A stretch of DNA of 54,294 bases from Bacillota bacterium (GTDB lineage Bacteria; Bacillota; Clostridia; Saccharofermentanales; Fastidiosipilaceae). The position numbers and the translations under genes are program-made. Numbering within the stretch: the stretch's first letter is position 1; each line of letters opens with the position of its first letter. Below the pieces are notes generated by a model. It was not told the origin of the DNA. It ran no database searches and was given only the letters and a program-made list of their open reading frames with translations. This document shows positions 42,418 through 52,137 of the stretch, one piece after another. The DNA is taken from positions 1-54,294 of the forward strand of contig JASGUU010000034.1 in the NCBI GenBank assembly GCA_030057555.1. Direction: 5' to 3'.

Positions 42418-45400
42418 TTGAGTTTATATCGTGACGAGCACATCAGAGGCCCCATTGTCGAGGTCGACTTCGACAGGCATGTCCGCTCCGTGCGCGAGGA
42501 TATCCACGCCCTCGAGCTGAAGGACTTCATGGTGCTGGGTCCCTTTGTCATGGAGACGCCGGGTCTCTTTGAGACAGAGTACTTCCATCAGCGAAACCTC
42601 GTACTCGAAGAGGACTATCTCAGCGCCGCAGGCGGTGAGAGGGAGCATGTTCCCTGGCTGCATCGGCCCGTTCCAAACCGTCATGAGGGTCCCGCGCTGC
42701 TCCGCTGGTCTCCCGGCTGCCAGCGCTGGGGCATGCTTCGCTTCGATGCGGAGGGATCGGACTTTCACACGGCGCTTTACAAGACCCGGCAGCGAAACTG
42801 CGTCTACTACGCCGCTGTCTACATCCACTGTTCCGGGGCCCGGCGCGCGATTCTGGTCTTTGAGAACTCCGGTGGCTACCTCTATCTCAATGGCTCGCTG
42901 CTGCATCGCCATCCGTACGGGCGCGTGAACGCTCTGCCGACTCTGGGGCATGCCATTCCGGTTTACTTTCGTGAGGGCAGGAACCTGCTGCTGTTCAAGC
43001 TGCGCCCGGGTTTCATTGCCGATACGATTGATCTGTCGCTGACGGTCTGCTCGCTGCATCCGATCACGGTGGAAACCCGCGGGGTGGCGCTGTCGCAGTT
43101 TTTGCCGACCGCTGCCTATGCGGGATCCCCGGATCGTCCACTGCAGGTTTTTCAGGGCTTCGCCGTCCCCCTGCCGGGGGCGGGTGACGCTGTCGCGGAG
43201 CTGACGGCGACTCTGGAAGGCGCAGGAAGGGTCCTCTGCCGTCAGGTGCTGGATCCTCTGCCGCCGGGCTCGTATCAGACCGTGCGGCTGGAAGTACCAA
43301 GCGACAGGGAGCGATGCGAACTGCGGCTTGAGCTCGCAAGCGGCAGTGAACGGGCCGGGACCTTGCTTTCGCTGGTCACGACACCGCACAGTGGTTTTCG
43401 CGGGCAGTCACATCTCATCTCGGGCTTTCATTTCGACACGACCTACCATCAGGAACAGCATGTCTATGCCCTCGGCGCATTCTGGATCACGCGTCAGCTG
43501 CTGCAGCGCCTTGAGGAAGAGAAGGCGTTTCGTACCGTCCTTTCGGAGCTGGACTATCTGCATCCCTACTATTCGCTCTACGCAGGGCATCGTTCCGTTC
43601 TGCGGCAGGGCTTCGCAGAGGGACGCATCGAGGCGGACTCCTTCTACAATCAGCCCAATGAGCTTACATCGGGTGCTGAGGCACTGGTACGGAATGCGAT
43701 CTGCGGTCAGCTCTATCATCGTGATGTCTTCGGCCGGGCCGTAAGTGTCTATTCTCCCCACGACGTCTTTGGACATCCGAATCAGATGTCCCAGCTCTGC
43801 CGGCTCGCAGGCTGCCGCTTTGCGCGCTGGAGCAAGCTGGTCTGGGGGCTGGATCAGATATTCCGGCACATATCGCCAGATGGCACCGTGCTCATCCATG
43901 AGAAGGGGCTCGGAGAGCGGGATGCCATGCGTCTCGGACTCTCCACCTGTCTGGCTGACACGGCGGTGCTGCGAAACGTCCCCTCATGGCCGGCGGATGA
44001 GGCACTCGACTGGATGGAGGAGACGCTGACCAGGACCCGGTATTCTACCCCCTCCGAGATCGCCAACGCCATCGTTCATGAAGTGGAGATGCAGGCGGAT
44101 ACCACCCGTGTCGTTCTCAGTTCACAGGATCTGACGCAGCATCATCTCGGTGTCATGTTGACGCGCACGGACTTCAAGCAGGCCAATCGCCTGGCGGAGA
44201 ACCTGCTGATCTCGGCGGAGAAGCTGGCTACGATCGCGGCTCTGCAGGGGGCGAAATATCCGGACAGGGCACTCGACAAGGCCTGGCGGCAGCTGCTCTG
44301 CGCTCAGCACCACGACTCCATCACCGGCACCAACAACGAGGTTTCCCATGTCGACCTTCTGATCCAGTACCGCGAGGCCTGCGAGCTGGGTGCGGAACTC
44401 GTCAGGCGCAGCATGGCGTTTCTGGCCGCGCAGATCCGCCCTGCCGCCGCGGCCGGCGAGTCGCTGCTGGAGGCAAGCGTTTTCAACACGCATGGCTGGG
44501 CCCGCCGCGATGTGGCCGAGATTGTACTGCCGGACGTGCTCGCGGACAGCAGCTTCGCCCTTCTCGACAGCTGCGGTGATGTTGTGCCGCTGCAGCGGAC
44601 CGCGTCAGGCGGGAGGCTGGTCTTTGTCGCCGAGCTGCCCTCCTTCGGCTATCGGCAGTATCGTCTCTGTGCCCGGCCGGACCTGCGGGAAGACCCGCTT
44701 TCGGCGCCCGTTTCGGAGACGGAGCTCCGGGATACCTGCACCATCAGCAACGAGTACTGGACGATTACGGTGGATCCGCAGCGCGGAGGAGGCATCGTCT
44801 CGCTCTGGGACCGGCTCCAACAGCGCGAACTGATCGATCAGGAGAGCGCCTTCGGACCGGCCCACTGCATTGCCGTCCTGCGCGAGGTCCCCGGGCGCAT
44901 GGAGCCGCAGCACGAGCTGTACACGAGCGGGCATAAACTCTTTTCGTCCGACTATCGCGCCACCGTCAGCTGTGAAACGGGTCCGGTCTATTCCCGCCTG
45001 CTGATCCGTGTCCCGGCTGGTACCGTGGCGCGCATCCGCCAGAGCATCACCCTGTATCAGGGTCTGAAACGGATTGAGCTGCAGACGATCATCGAAGACT
45101 ATCAGGATCGCGACGACCTCTTCTGCGTGACCTTCCCCATGGCTCTGTCCTGCTCACAGCCACTCTATGACGACCGTTTCTCCTCACATGTAGCCAGCCG
45201 CAGCCCGCGTCCCCTGTCCTTTCAGACGCATCAGTTCGCCTCGCCCTCCCACAGCCGCATTCTGCCCGTCAACCAGTGGCTGAATCTGGGTCCGACAAGC
45301 CGGATTGTCTTCCCGCACCCCGTCCTGTCAGCCCGGGCTGAGGACGACACGACGGCGGCCCTGAATCTGGGCCCTGTGGCCCTCATCCGCGTGGAGGAGC

Positions 45401-47301
45401 CGGCTCAGCAGCAGGCGGCCGATATGCTTCTCGGCGCTCTGACACGCCGTGCGATTCCTGTCATCCAGTTCCCGGATCGCGGGCAGAGCGGACCCCACAG
45501 GTATATCCATTTCAACGAGGCTCTCGATCACACGGACACGCGCCTGGTTCTCGGCATTGCCGGGGACGGCAATCACTATGTGGAGGACCTGCTGGGGCGC
45601 TGCGCTGAACAGACGCTGGAATGCTGCCGCGCTGCCCTTGCCGGGCGGGATCTCGCTGTCCTGTATTTCACAGATATGGAAAATGCCTACCAAAAGGAGA
45701 TTGCGGTCGTTCTGCTGCTGGCGGCCGATGCGGCAGCGCTGCGGAAAGCCATAGTGGACTTCTGCCGGCAGCTGCATGAGGCCGGCCGGGTCGTGATCGA
45801 GAACGCCATCCTCGTCGACCCTGTAGCGCCGCCGGATGACTACGGTGTCGCTCTGCTCAATCGCGGCAACATCAGCTGCTCGGTTGAGGGCAGGTCCATG
45901 CTCAACCTGATGCTTTTCCATACGGCCGACTTCTACGGCAATGCCGGGAGAGTGACCGGCCGCGGGCAGCTGATTCCCGAGCGGAAGACGCACAGCTTCT
46001 CCTATGCTCTCCTGCCGCACGCGGGCGACATGCGCCCCGCTGATCTCTACCGCGAGGCGTATGGCTTCAACGATCCTCCGCTCGTCCACCAGGAACTGTC
46101 AGCGGATCACGAGAGCACGGAACGGATAGAGGAACGCAGTCTGCCGGCCGCCATGAGCTGGCTCGAGACGAGCCCTGACTGGATCCTGACCTCGCTGCAC
46201 CTCTCCGGGTGGCCCCTGGCCTCCCTGCGCGGCCGGATGGGGACTGTGTGCGAACGCGGAATAACGTTACGGGGCTTCGAGCCGAACGGAGACGACGCCA
46301 GCGTGACACTTGGCACAGCTCTGCCGCTCCGGGATCCCGTAGCCATAAACTTCCTGGGTGACTCTGTCGATGCGGATGCCGGAATGGCCCGGCTTTCTGC
46401 CAAGCCCGGCGACATGCCGACCGTGTACCGCTTCACAGCCGGCCCGCAGCAGATTCAGACCTGGCAGTTTGCCCTTGGGGCCGTACTGCAGCAGCAGGCG
46501 GCGGAGATTCGCCTCGGTCCGGAACGGGAGCTCCACGAGCCGACCTATGTGCGCAGCTGGGAGTACAACCTCGGCTCCATGCCCATGGGCATGCTCCCGC
46601 TCTGCGGTTCGATCGAGCGCGAAGTGCTGGACCTCACGGCCGGCCGGACGGAACTCGCGATCAACATCGCCAATAACTACACCGACCGTGCCGTCTCGGG
46701 TGTCATGAAGCTGGAGCTGCCCGGGGGCTTCCGCACTGCCTGCGATGAGATAAGCTACGACCTCGCCCCGCAGTCGGAGACGGTGCGGCTGGTCCCCGTT
46801 GAACGGACGGGGGAGCCGCCTGCCGGAGCTTTCCGCCTCTGCTATGAGCACGACGGCCAGTCCTTCGAGGACATCATGGCACTAACGCCCACCCTGCCCG
46901 TGTGCAGCGTTCGTCTGGCTGCGGACGGGCTGGTCATCTACCTGAACAACCCCTCCGATATCCGGCAGTCGGGCGAACTCGCCATCGCCAGCCCCTTTGA
47001 AAGCTGGGCTCTGACGGGCTTTAACCGCGATTCCTGGTGTGACCTGCCGTGCCGCAGCCTCAGCTTCTCGCTCCGTCCGGGCGAGAGTCGGAGCTGGACG
47101 ATTCCGCTTGTCCTGCGCCGGGAACCGTGGCTGGACGGTCTGATACCGTCCATCTGGGTCGCCGTGAAAGTGATGGTCAACGGCCTGCTCGCCTACGCCT
47201 ATGACGAGATTCGAGGAGAACCCCATACCGTCTGGATGCATGAATATTACGATACGATCCGGAAGGAGCACGGTTCCCTGCGCGGGCTGCTGGAAATGTA
47301 G
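42418..47301 (+). CDS. Very large GH38-like alpha-mannosidase (1627 residues)
   Basis: The start is TTG 42418, which has CCGGAGG at the right distance; the frame upstream to 42235 looks non-coding. Residues about 1-325 form an N-terminal part with beta-sandwich-like stretches (VYIHCSGARRAILVFENSGGYLYLNG), likely sugar-binding. The GH38 catalytic barrel follows: H338-F-D340, nucleophile candidate D449 in PHDVFGH, and QHHDSITGT (630-638), the GH38 helical-domain signature. Large beta domains make up the rest. Ordinary GH38 enzymes have 850-1050 residues, so about 600 extra residues are present. The DEA block of the family is replaced by a divergent FYNQPNELTSGAE. No signal peptide: it acts on imported mannosides. 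The next gene is a second GH38. Confidence 0.85.
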   Translation: MSLYRDEHIRGPIVEVDFDRHVRSVREDIHALELKDFMVLGPFVMETPGLFETEYFHQRNLVLEEDYLSAAGGEREHVPWLHRPVPNRHEGPALLRWSPGCQRWGMLRFDAEGSDFHTALYKTRQRNCVYYAAVYIHCSGARRAILVFENSGGYLYLNGSLLHRHPYGRVNALPTLGHAIPVYFREGRNLLLFKLRPGFIADTIDLSLTVCSLHPITVETRGVALSQFLPTAAYAGSPDRPLQVFQGFAVPLPGAGDAVAELTATLEGAGRVLCRQVLDPLPPGSYQTVRLEVPSDRERCELRLELASGSERAGTLLSLVTTPHSGFRGQSHLISGFHFDTTYHQEQHVYALGAFWITRQLLQRLEEEKAFRTVLSELDYLHPYYSLYAGHRSVLRQGFAEGRIEADSFYNQPNELTSGAEALVRNAICGQLYHRDVFGRAVSVYSPHDVFGHPNQMSQLCRLAGCRFARWSKLVWGLDQIFRHISPDGTVLIHEKGLGERDAMRLGLSTCLADTAVLRNVPSWPADEALDWMEETLTRTRYSTPSEIANAIVHEVEMQADTTRVVLSSQDLTQHHLGVMLTRTDFKQANRLAENLLISAEKLATIAALQGAKYPDRALDKAWRQLLCAQHHDSITGTNNEVSHVDLLIQYREACELGAELVRRSMAFLAAQIRPAAAAGESLLEASVFNTHGWARRDVAEIVLPDVLADSSFALLDSCGDVVPLQRTASGGRLVFVAELPSFGYRQYRLCARPDLREDPLSAPVSETELRDTCTISNEYWTITVDPQRGGGIVSLWDRLQQRELIDQESAFGPAHCIAVLREVPGRMEPQHELYTSGHKLFSSDYRATVSCETGPVYSRLLIRVPAGTVARIRQSITLYQGLKRIELQTIIEDYQDRDDLFCVTFPMALSCSQPLYDDRFSSHVASRSPRPLSFQTHQFASPSHSRILPVNQWLNLGPTSRIVFPHPVLSARAEDDTTAALNLGPVALIRVEEPAQQQAADMLLGALTRRAIPVIQFPDRGQSGPHRYIHFNEALDHTDTRLVLGIAGDGNHYVEDLLGRCAEQTLECCRAALAGRDLAVLYFTDMENAYQKEIAVVLLLAADAAALRKAIVDFCRQLHEAGRVVIENAILVDPVAPPDDYGVALLNRGNISCSVEGRSMLNLMLFHTADFYGNAGRVTGRGQLIPERKTHSFSYALLPHAGDMRPADLYREAYGFNDPPLVHQELSADHESTERIEERSLPAAMSWLETSPDWILTSLHLSGWPLASLRGRMGTVCERGITLRGFEPNGDDASVTLGTALPLRDPVAINFLGDSVDADAGMARLSAKPGDMPTVYRFTAGPQQIQTWQFALGAVLQQQAAEIRLGPERELHEPTYVRSWEYNLGSMPMGMLPLCGSIEREVLDLTAGRTELAINIANNYTDRAVSGVMKLELPGGFRTACDEISYDLAPQSETVRLVPVERTGEPPAGAFRLCYEHDGQSFEDIMALTPTLPVCSVRLAADGLVIYLNNPSDIRQSGELAIASPFESWALTGFNRDSWCDLPCRSLSFSLRPGESRSWTIPLVLRREPWLDGLIPSIWVAVKVMVNGLLAYAYDEIRGEPHTVWMHEYYDTIRKEHGSLRGLLEM

Positions 47302-47363
47302 CGGGCACGCTGTGGATATCGGATATGACGCCTGAGGCAGCTGTGGAAGGAGACAGAAATACC

Positions 47364-49901
47364 ATGCAGAAGACACTCACCATGATCGGCAACGCCCACA
47401 TCGATCCCGTCTGGCTCTGGGACTGGCGCGACGGCCATCGCACCACGCTCGCGACCTGCCACGCCGCGGTGGAGATCCTGGACGAGTTTCCGGAAACCGT
47501 TTTCACCGCCAGCTCGCTGCAGCTGCACCTCTGGGTCGAGGAGGCGGACCCCGCACTCTTCGCCCGCATCGCGGGCCATGTCGCCGCCGGCCGCTGGGTC
47601 ATCTGCGGGGGCATGTGGATCGAGCCCGACTGCAATCTGCCGGGAGCCGAGTCCTTTGCCCGCCATATCCATCTCTCGCAGCGCTACATGCTCTCGCGCT
47701 TTGGCCGCCTGATCACGACCGGCTACAATGTCGACAGCTTCGGCCACACAGCCACGCTGCCGAAAATTCTCGCGGCCGGCCGGATCGAAAACTATTGTTT
47801 CTCGCGCCCCGGGACGCATGAGAAGGAGCTGCCCGACGGGACCTTCCTGTGGGAGGCCGATGACGGCTCGCAGGTGCTGGCCTACCGCATTCCCTTCAGC
47901 TATGGCACGTTTGGCCATCTCGGCGCACACATCGACCGCGTCCGCGACCTGCTCGACGAGCGGCATCCCGACCTGATGTGCTTCTATGGCGTCGGCAACC
48001 ATGGCGGCGGCCCGACGCGTGAAAACATCCTCGAGATCCGGGCGCGCATGGCCGACTCCGGCGACCCCGTCCAATATCGCTTTGGCGACCCCGAAAGCTG
48101 GTTCGCTGCCGAGCGCCGCCGCCGGGACGACTGGCCGGTCGTGCGCGGGGACCTGCAGTTTCACGCCATCGGCTGCTACTCGGTGCACCGCGGGATCAAG
48201 CGCGACGTCCGCCGCGCCGAGGCCGCCCTGCTCGATGCCGAAGCCCTCGCCGTCATGGCCCAGTGGCTCTGCCCCGACTATAAGGTGCCGCAGCTCGACC
48301 AGGCCTGGCAGCGGCTGCTCTTCAACCAGTTCCATGACACGCTCGCCGGCACCAGCATCGCCACGGCTTATCGCGACGCCCGCGACCAGCTCGGCGCCGC
48401 CATCACGGCGGCGGACGAGGCGGCGACTCTCGCCCTCGCCCGCATCGCCGCGGCCATTGATACCACTGCCACGCAAAGCCCTTCTCCCGACCCCGACGCC
48501 CCCGTCCATGTCAGCGGCCAGAGCGCCGTGCCGCTGCTGGTCTGCAACCCGACGGGCGCGGAGCGCAGGGAACTCGTGCGCTGCGAAATTGCCCCGCGCG
48601 AGCATGTCGACCGGCCCGGCGCTTGGGAGGCCCTGGGCCCCGACGGCATGCGCCTTCCGGTGCAGCTCGAGCCGCCGGCGGCCCATGTCGACGGCCGCGT
48701 GACGCTCTGCTTCCCGGCGCAGCTGCCGGCCCTCGGCTATGCCCTCTATCAGCTGTACCCGGTGGCCGGCGCCGCGGAGCCCCGGCGCCCCGCCGTGCCG
48801 GCGGCCGCGAGCTACCCGCTCGGAGACGGCTGCCTGCTGACGCTGGACCCGGAGGCCCCGGAGCGCTCGGAGCTGACGCATGAGGGGGAGCTGCTGCTGC
48901 GGCTGCCGCCGCAGCTCTACGCGCTGCCGGACTCGAGCGACACCTGGAGCCACGGCATCGACCGCTTCGCGGCGGACTTCGCGGCGGAGGCGAAGCGCTT
49001 CCGCCTGCTCGGTCTGCGGCCGTGCAGCGCCGGGATTCACTGTGAGACCTGGTGCTGGACATATGAGCTCGGGGCGAGCCGCGCCTGGATCTATCTCGAC
49101 ATCGACCGCGTTCACGGGCGGCTCGACTGGCGTTTCGTCGTCAACTGGCAGGAGCGGAGCGCGATTCTGAAGCTGGGCTTCGAGGGGCGGGAGACGCCGC
49201 GGCTGCGGGTTGCCGTGCCCTTCGGCAGCCGCGAAGTCGCCTGCGACGGCCGCGAGTTCCCGTTCGGGCCCTGGTGCACGCTCGAGACGGGCGGGCGGCA
49301 TGGACGGCATACGCTCGTGCTCGCGAACCGTGCCATCGGCGGCGCCAGCCACGACGGCCGCCGCCTGCTGCTGACGCTGCTGCGCTCGCCGGCCTACGCC
49401 CATCATGACCCCCATGTGATCACGGAAGAGATTGACGACCAGGCCTGTATCGATCTCGGCGTCCACAGCTTCCACCTCGCCATGCGGGCGCTACCGGGGC
49501 CGGCCCGGGCGCAGGACGGCGCCCGTCTGGCCACCGCGCTCGCGCAGCCGCTGCGGGCCGGGCTGGCGACGGTGCATCGGGGCCGCCAGACGGAGGCGTC
49601 GGCCGGCCGGCTCACGGTCGAGCCCGGGAACATCCAGATCACGGCGGTCAAGCCCAATACCGAGGGCTGTGCGGCAGTCGTGCGCTTCTATGAGAGCGAG
49701 GGGCGGGCGACCGTGGCGCGCCTCCGCTGGGGCGACGCGAAGCCGCAGGAACTCGAGGTCGGAGCGCATGCCCTCGTCACCTGTCTGGTCATGGAGGAAG
49801 GCAGCTTCGTCCCCGTCGACCTGCTCGAGGAGCCCCTGCCCGCGCTGCCTCTGGAGATCGGGCCGCCCGCCGGCGCGGAAGACATTCAGGAACAGGGCTG
49901 A
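47364..49901 (+). CDS. GH38 alpha-mannosidase
   Basis: 845 residues, standard for bacterial GH38. ATG 47364 follows GAAGGAG; an in-frame start at 47325 lacks a site. Family blocks: NAHIDPVWLWDW (H12, D14), CGGMWIEPDCN, nucleophile D124 in YNVDSFGH, GNHGGGPT and FHDTLAGTS (323-331). The H12/D14/D124 zinc site and nucleophile are intact. The enzyme releases alpha-linked mannose from the non-reducing end of oligosaccharides in the cytoplasm. It follows the large GH38 by 62 bases, and the two probably differ in linkage or position preference. GC content is markedly higher than in the preceding gene, suggesting that the two GH38 genes have different histories. Confidence 0.93.
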   Translation: MQKTLTMIGNAHIDPVWLWDWRDGHRTTLATCHAAVEILDEFPETVFTASSLQLHLWVEEADPALFARIAGHVAAGRWVICGGMWIEPDCNLPGAESFARHIHLSQRYMLSRFGRLITTGYNVDSFGHTATLPKILAAGRIENYCFSRPGTHEKELPDGTFLWEADDGSQVLAYRIPFSYGTFGHLGAHIDRVRDLLDERHPDLMCFYGVGNHGGGPTRENILEIRARMADSGDPVQYRFGDPESWFAAERRRRDDWPVVRGDLQFHAIGCYSVHRGIKRDVRRAEAALLDAEALAVMAQWLCPDYKVPQLDQAWQRLLFNQFHDTLAGTSIATAYRDARDQLGAAITAADEAATLALARIAAAIDTTATQSPSPDPDAPVHVSGQSAVPLLVCNPTGAERRELVRCEIAPREHVDRPGAWEALGPDGMRLPVQLEPPAAHVDGRVTLCFPAQLPALGYALYQLYPVAGAAEPRRPAVPAAASYPLGDGCLLTLDPEAPERSELTHEGELLLRLPPQLYALPDSSDTWSHGIDRFAADFAAEAKRFRLLGLRPCSAGIHCETWCWTYELGASRAWIYLDIDRVHGRLDWRFVVNWQERSAILKLGFEGRETPRLRVAVPFGSREVACDGREFPFGPWCTLETGGRHGRHTLVLANRAIGGASHDGRRLLLTLLRSPAYAHHDPHVITEEIDDQACIDLGVHSFHLAMRALPGPARAQDGARLATALAQPLRAGLATVHRGRQTEASAGRLTVEPGNIQITAVKPNTEGCAAVVRFYESEGRATVARLRWGDAKPQELEVGAHALVTCLVMEEGSFVPVDLLEEPLPALPLEIGPPAGAEDIQEQG

Positions 49902-49993
49902 AAAGAGGCGCGTCGACAAAAACTGTGTCCTGTGCAGTGATGGAGAGGCCGCTGCTTTGTTATCCTGTCAAAAACCGTTGTGAGGTGAAGAAC

Positions 49994-51019
49994 ATGACAG
50001 ACAGTCAGCCGGCGCCCGTTGCGGCGCCCTCGAACACCCTGGTCCGGAATGAGCGGCGACAGAAACGTTCTTCTGTTCTCGCCCTGCTGCTGATCGCCAT
50101 TGCCATCGTGCTGGTACCGGTCGGCCTGGTGGTGCGAAACAGGGAGAGCAGCCAGAAGGTGCCCTTTGGTGGCAGGCTCGCGGATCAGAAGGGCGAGCAG
50201 GTGGAGGCAGAGCTGGTCTGGTACGACGCCGCTCTGGGCTCGATCGGGGACCAGTACTATCACTTTGCCCAGGATAAGGACTACAACCTCTTCGTGGTTG
50301 TTGTGAACAAGGAGGACAGCCAGACCTTCGAGGCCAATCTCAAGGCCGATCCGCGTCTCGCCGCACTGAACGCCGAGCCGCTGTCCCTGGTCGGGAAGAT
50401 CAAGCCGCTCGCGACCGACTCGCTCAGTGCCGTGATCGAGCGCTTTGGCTACTACAAAATTCCCGGCGACGAGACGCTCACGGCGACGGATCCCCGCGCC
50501 ATCTACGGCATCTTCAAGTTCTATAAGTCCGAGACAGCCGAGAGGATCTGGATCGCGGCAGTGATGGCCGGCTTCTTCGGGTTGATCTCCCTGCTAGTCG
50601 CCTTTGGCATACGGAGCGGGCAGAAGAAGGCTGTCGCCCTGCTCGATGCCAGACGACCCGGCTGGGCCGAGCGCGGCCTGCTCGATGCCGAGCCGGACTT
50701 TGCCATCAAGGATCTCGAACTGCGCGTGGTCGACGATCTCCTGATCGCGGAGAGCGGCGGCCTCAAGGTCGCTGATCTGCGTGAGGTCAGCTGGATCTAT
50801 CTGAACAGCACGCGTGTGCGTAATTCGACGAACTACTCGCTGCTGGTGCATGACGAGGCGGGGAAGAAGTCGGTTCTCAGTCTGCCGTCGAAGAAGCGCG
50901 TCATTGAGAGCGAGATGCCGGGGTTCTGGGCCTATATCAACCAGACCTACCCGGAGATGCGCATCGGCTATACGATGGACAACCGCCAGGCTGACAGCGG
51001 GAAGCGTCAGAGCAAATAG
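49994..51019 (+). CDS. Two-pass membrane protein of unknown function, long paralogue
   Basis: 341 residues from ATG 49994, after GTGAGGTG. Residues 27-47 and 185-206 are membrane helices; the loop between them (about 135 residues) lies outside, and residues 207-341 form a cytoplasmic domain with alternating beta stretches (LELRVVDDLLIAESGGLKVADLREVSWIYL), perhaps PH-like. I do not recognise a family with certainty. A shorter paralogue at 51256 shares the N-terminal 205 residues (APSNT...RNERRQ, KEDSQ..EA.L..DP.LAAL..EPLSL) and even the leader bases CTTTGTTAT, but lacks the cytoplasmic domain. Function unknown. Confidence 0.83.
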   Translation: MTDSQPAPVAAPSNTLVRNERRQKRSSVLALLLIAIAIVLVPVGLVVRNRESSQKVPFGGRLADQKGEQVEAELVWYDAALGSIGDQYYHFAQDKDYNLFVVVVNKEDSQTFEANLKADPRLAALNAEPLSLVGKIKPLATDSLSAVIERFGYYKIPGDETLTATDPRAIYGIFKFYKSETAERIWIAAVMAGFFGLISLLVAFGIRSGQKKAVALLDARRPGWAERGLLDAEPDFAIKDLELRVVDDLLIAESGGLKVADLREVSWIYLNSTRVRNSTNYSLLVHDEAGKKSVLSLPSKKRVIESEMPGFWAYINQTYPEMRIGYTMDNRQADSGKRQSK

Positions 51020-51084
51020 GGAGGGACCAGTCCGGGGCCGACATGCGGGCCCCTGGAGACTCGACCTGAACAATGTAAGTCAAG

Positions 51085-51125
51085 AACAGCCCGCCAGCCG
51101 GCATGCTTCCGGAAGACGGGCTGTT
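51085..51125 (+). terminator. Terminator-like hairpin after the long paralogue
   Basis: AACAGCCCG pairs with CGGGCTGTT around an inner CCGG/CCGG stem. The following T content is low. The stem shares ACAGCCCG...CGGGCTGT with the terminators at 25964 and 26251. Confidence 0.6.
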
Positions 51126-51255
51126 CTGCTGTTCCAGAAAGCTGTTTCCGGCCAGGGTGTGGAATCCAGGTGTGCCGGCGGAGCGTGTGCCCTGTACGGA
51201 GACAGGGTGGCGGCCGCTTTGTTATGCTGAGACAAAGCGCTGTGAGGTGGAAATC

Positions 51256-51912
51256 ATGTCAGTCAGCCAGCCGGCGTCCGTTGCGACGCCGTCGAACACC
51301 ATCGCCCGGAACAGGAGGCGCCAGAGGCTCTATTCTGTCATCGCTCTGCTGCTGATTGTCCTTGCCATCGTGCTGGTGCCGTTCGCACTGCTGGAGAGGA
51401 AGGGGGAGAGCAGTCAGATGAAGCCCCCATTTCGTGGCAATCTCAGCATGCAGGAAAACGAGCAGGTCGAGGTCCGGCTGGTCTGGTTCGATAACGCTGT
51501 GAGTTCGGTCGGCGACCAGTACTGCCATCTGGCCAGGGACGAGAGGCACAACTACTTTGCGATCGTGGTGAACAGGGAGGACAGCCAGGCCCTCGAGGCC
51601 CGGCTCGAGTCAGATCCCGAGCTCGCAGCGCTCAAAAGCGAGCCCCTGTCCCTGATCGGGGAGATCAGGGAGCTCGATCCCGATACCGGCGGCGATGTGA
51701 TGGTGCGCTTCACCCGCTATGGCATTGGCGACGGCGAACCGATGTCGCCGCTGGATGTCCGCGCCAACTACGGCATCTTCAAAAGCTATGCATCTGAAAC
51801 GGCCGGGAAGGCCTGGATGTTCTGGATCGGGGCAGCGGCGGCCGGCTTCTGCGGGCTGATCTTCCTGCTCGCCGCCTGGAACGTGCGGCGCAGGCAACAA
51901 AGCAGAGTGTGA
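51256..51912 (+). CDS. Two-pass membrane protein, short paralogue without the cytoplasmic domain
   Basis: 218 residues from ATG 51256, again after GTGAGGTGG. It is a tandem duplicate of the protein at 49994: same opening (SQPASVATPSNTIARN), a membrane helix at about 28-48, an extracellular part with DNAVSSVGDQYCHLARDE and NREDSQALEARL, and a final helix at about 188-208 followed by a short basic tail RRRQQSRV. The cytoplasmic 135 residues of the long form are missing. The gene ends cleanly in its own stop, so this may be a stable form rather than decay. Function unknown. Confidence 0.8.
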   Translation: MSVSQPASVATPSNTIARNRRRQRLYSVIALLLIVLAIVLVPFALLERKGESSQMKPPFRGNLSMQENEQVEVRLVWFDNAVSSVGDQYCHLARDERHNYFAIVVNREDSQALEARLESDPELAALKSEPLSLIGEIRELDPDTGGDVMVRFTRYGIGDGEPMSPLDVRANYGIFKSYASETAGKAWMFWIGAAAAGFCGLIFLLAAWNVRRRQQSRV

Positions 51913-52137
51913 CCCGGCTGCCGAGGAAGCTCGCATCTCACACGACGATTCGGCATTTCAGCAGATATAGAGCATGCTGACTGAGGTCACCCGGGTTCAA
52001 CGGGAGGTCCCTGCGATGTTAAAAATCCCAGGCTGAGCCAGCTACCCATCATCCATGGCTGCCAGGCAGGCGGGAGTTTGGGCTAAAGAGCTTACTTTCC
52101 TGGTATCAGATCTGCGCCTCGCCGGATCGGATTTGCA
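51913..52137. other. Intergenic gap between convergent gene pairs
   Basis: 225 bases with no gene. The last part (GCGCC...TTTGCATCA.CGTATGCTCAGG) is similar to the region 3' of the related gene at 52930-52990, so the duplication included the downstream flank. Confidence 0.45.

Noticed and set aside
47247-49475. 742-residue open frame on minus opposite the GH38 gene
   Set aside because: Arg/Ala/Gly-rich antisense product with no domain; GH38 motifs on the plus strand are unambiguous.
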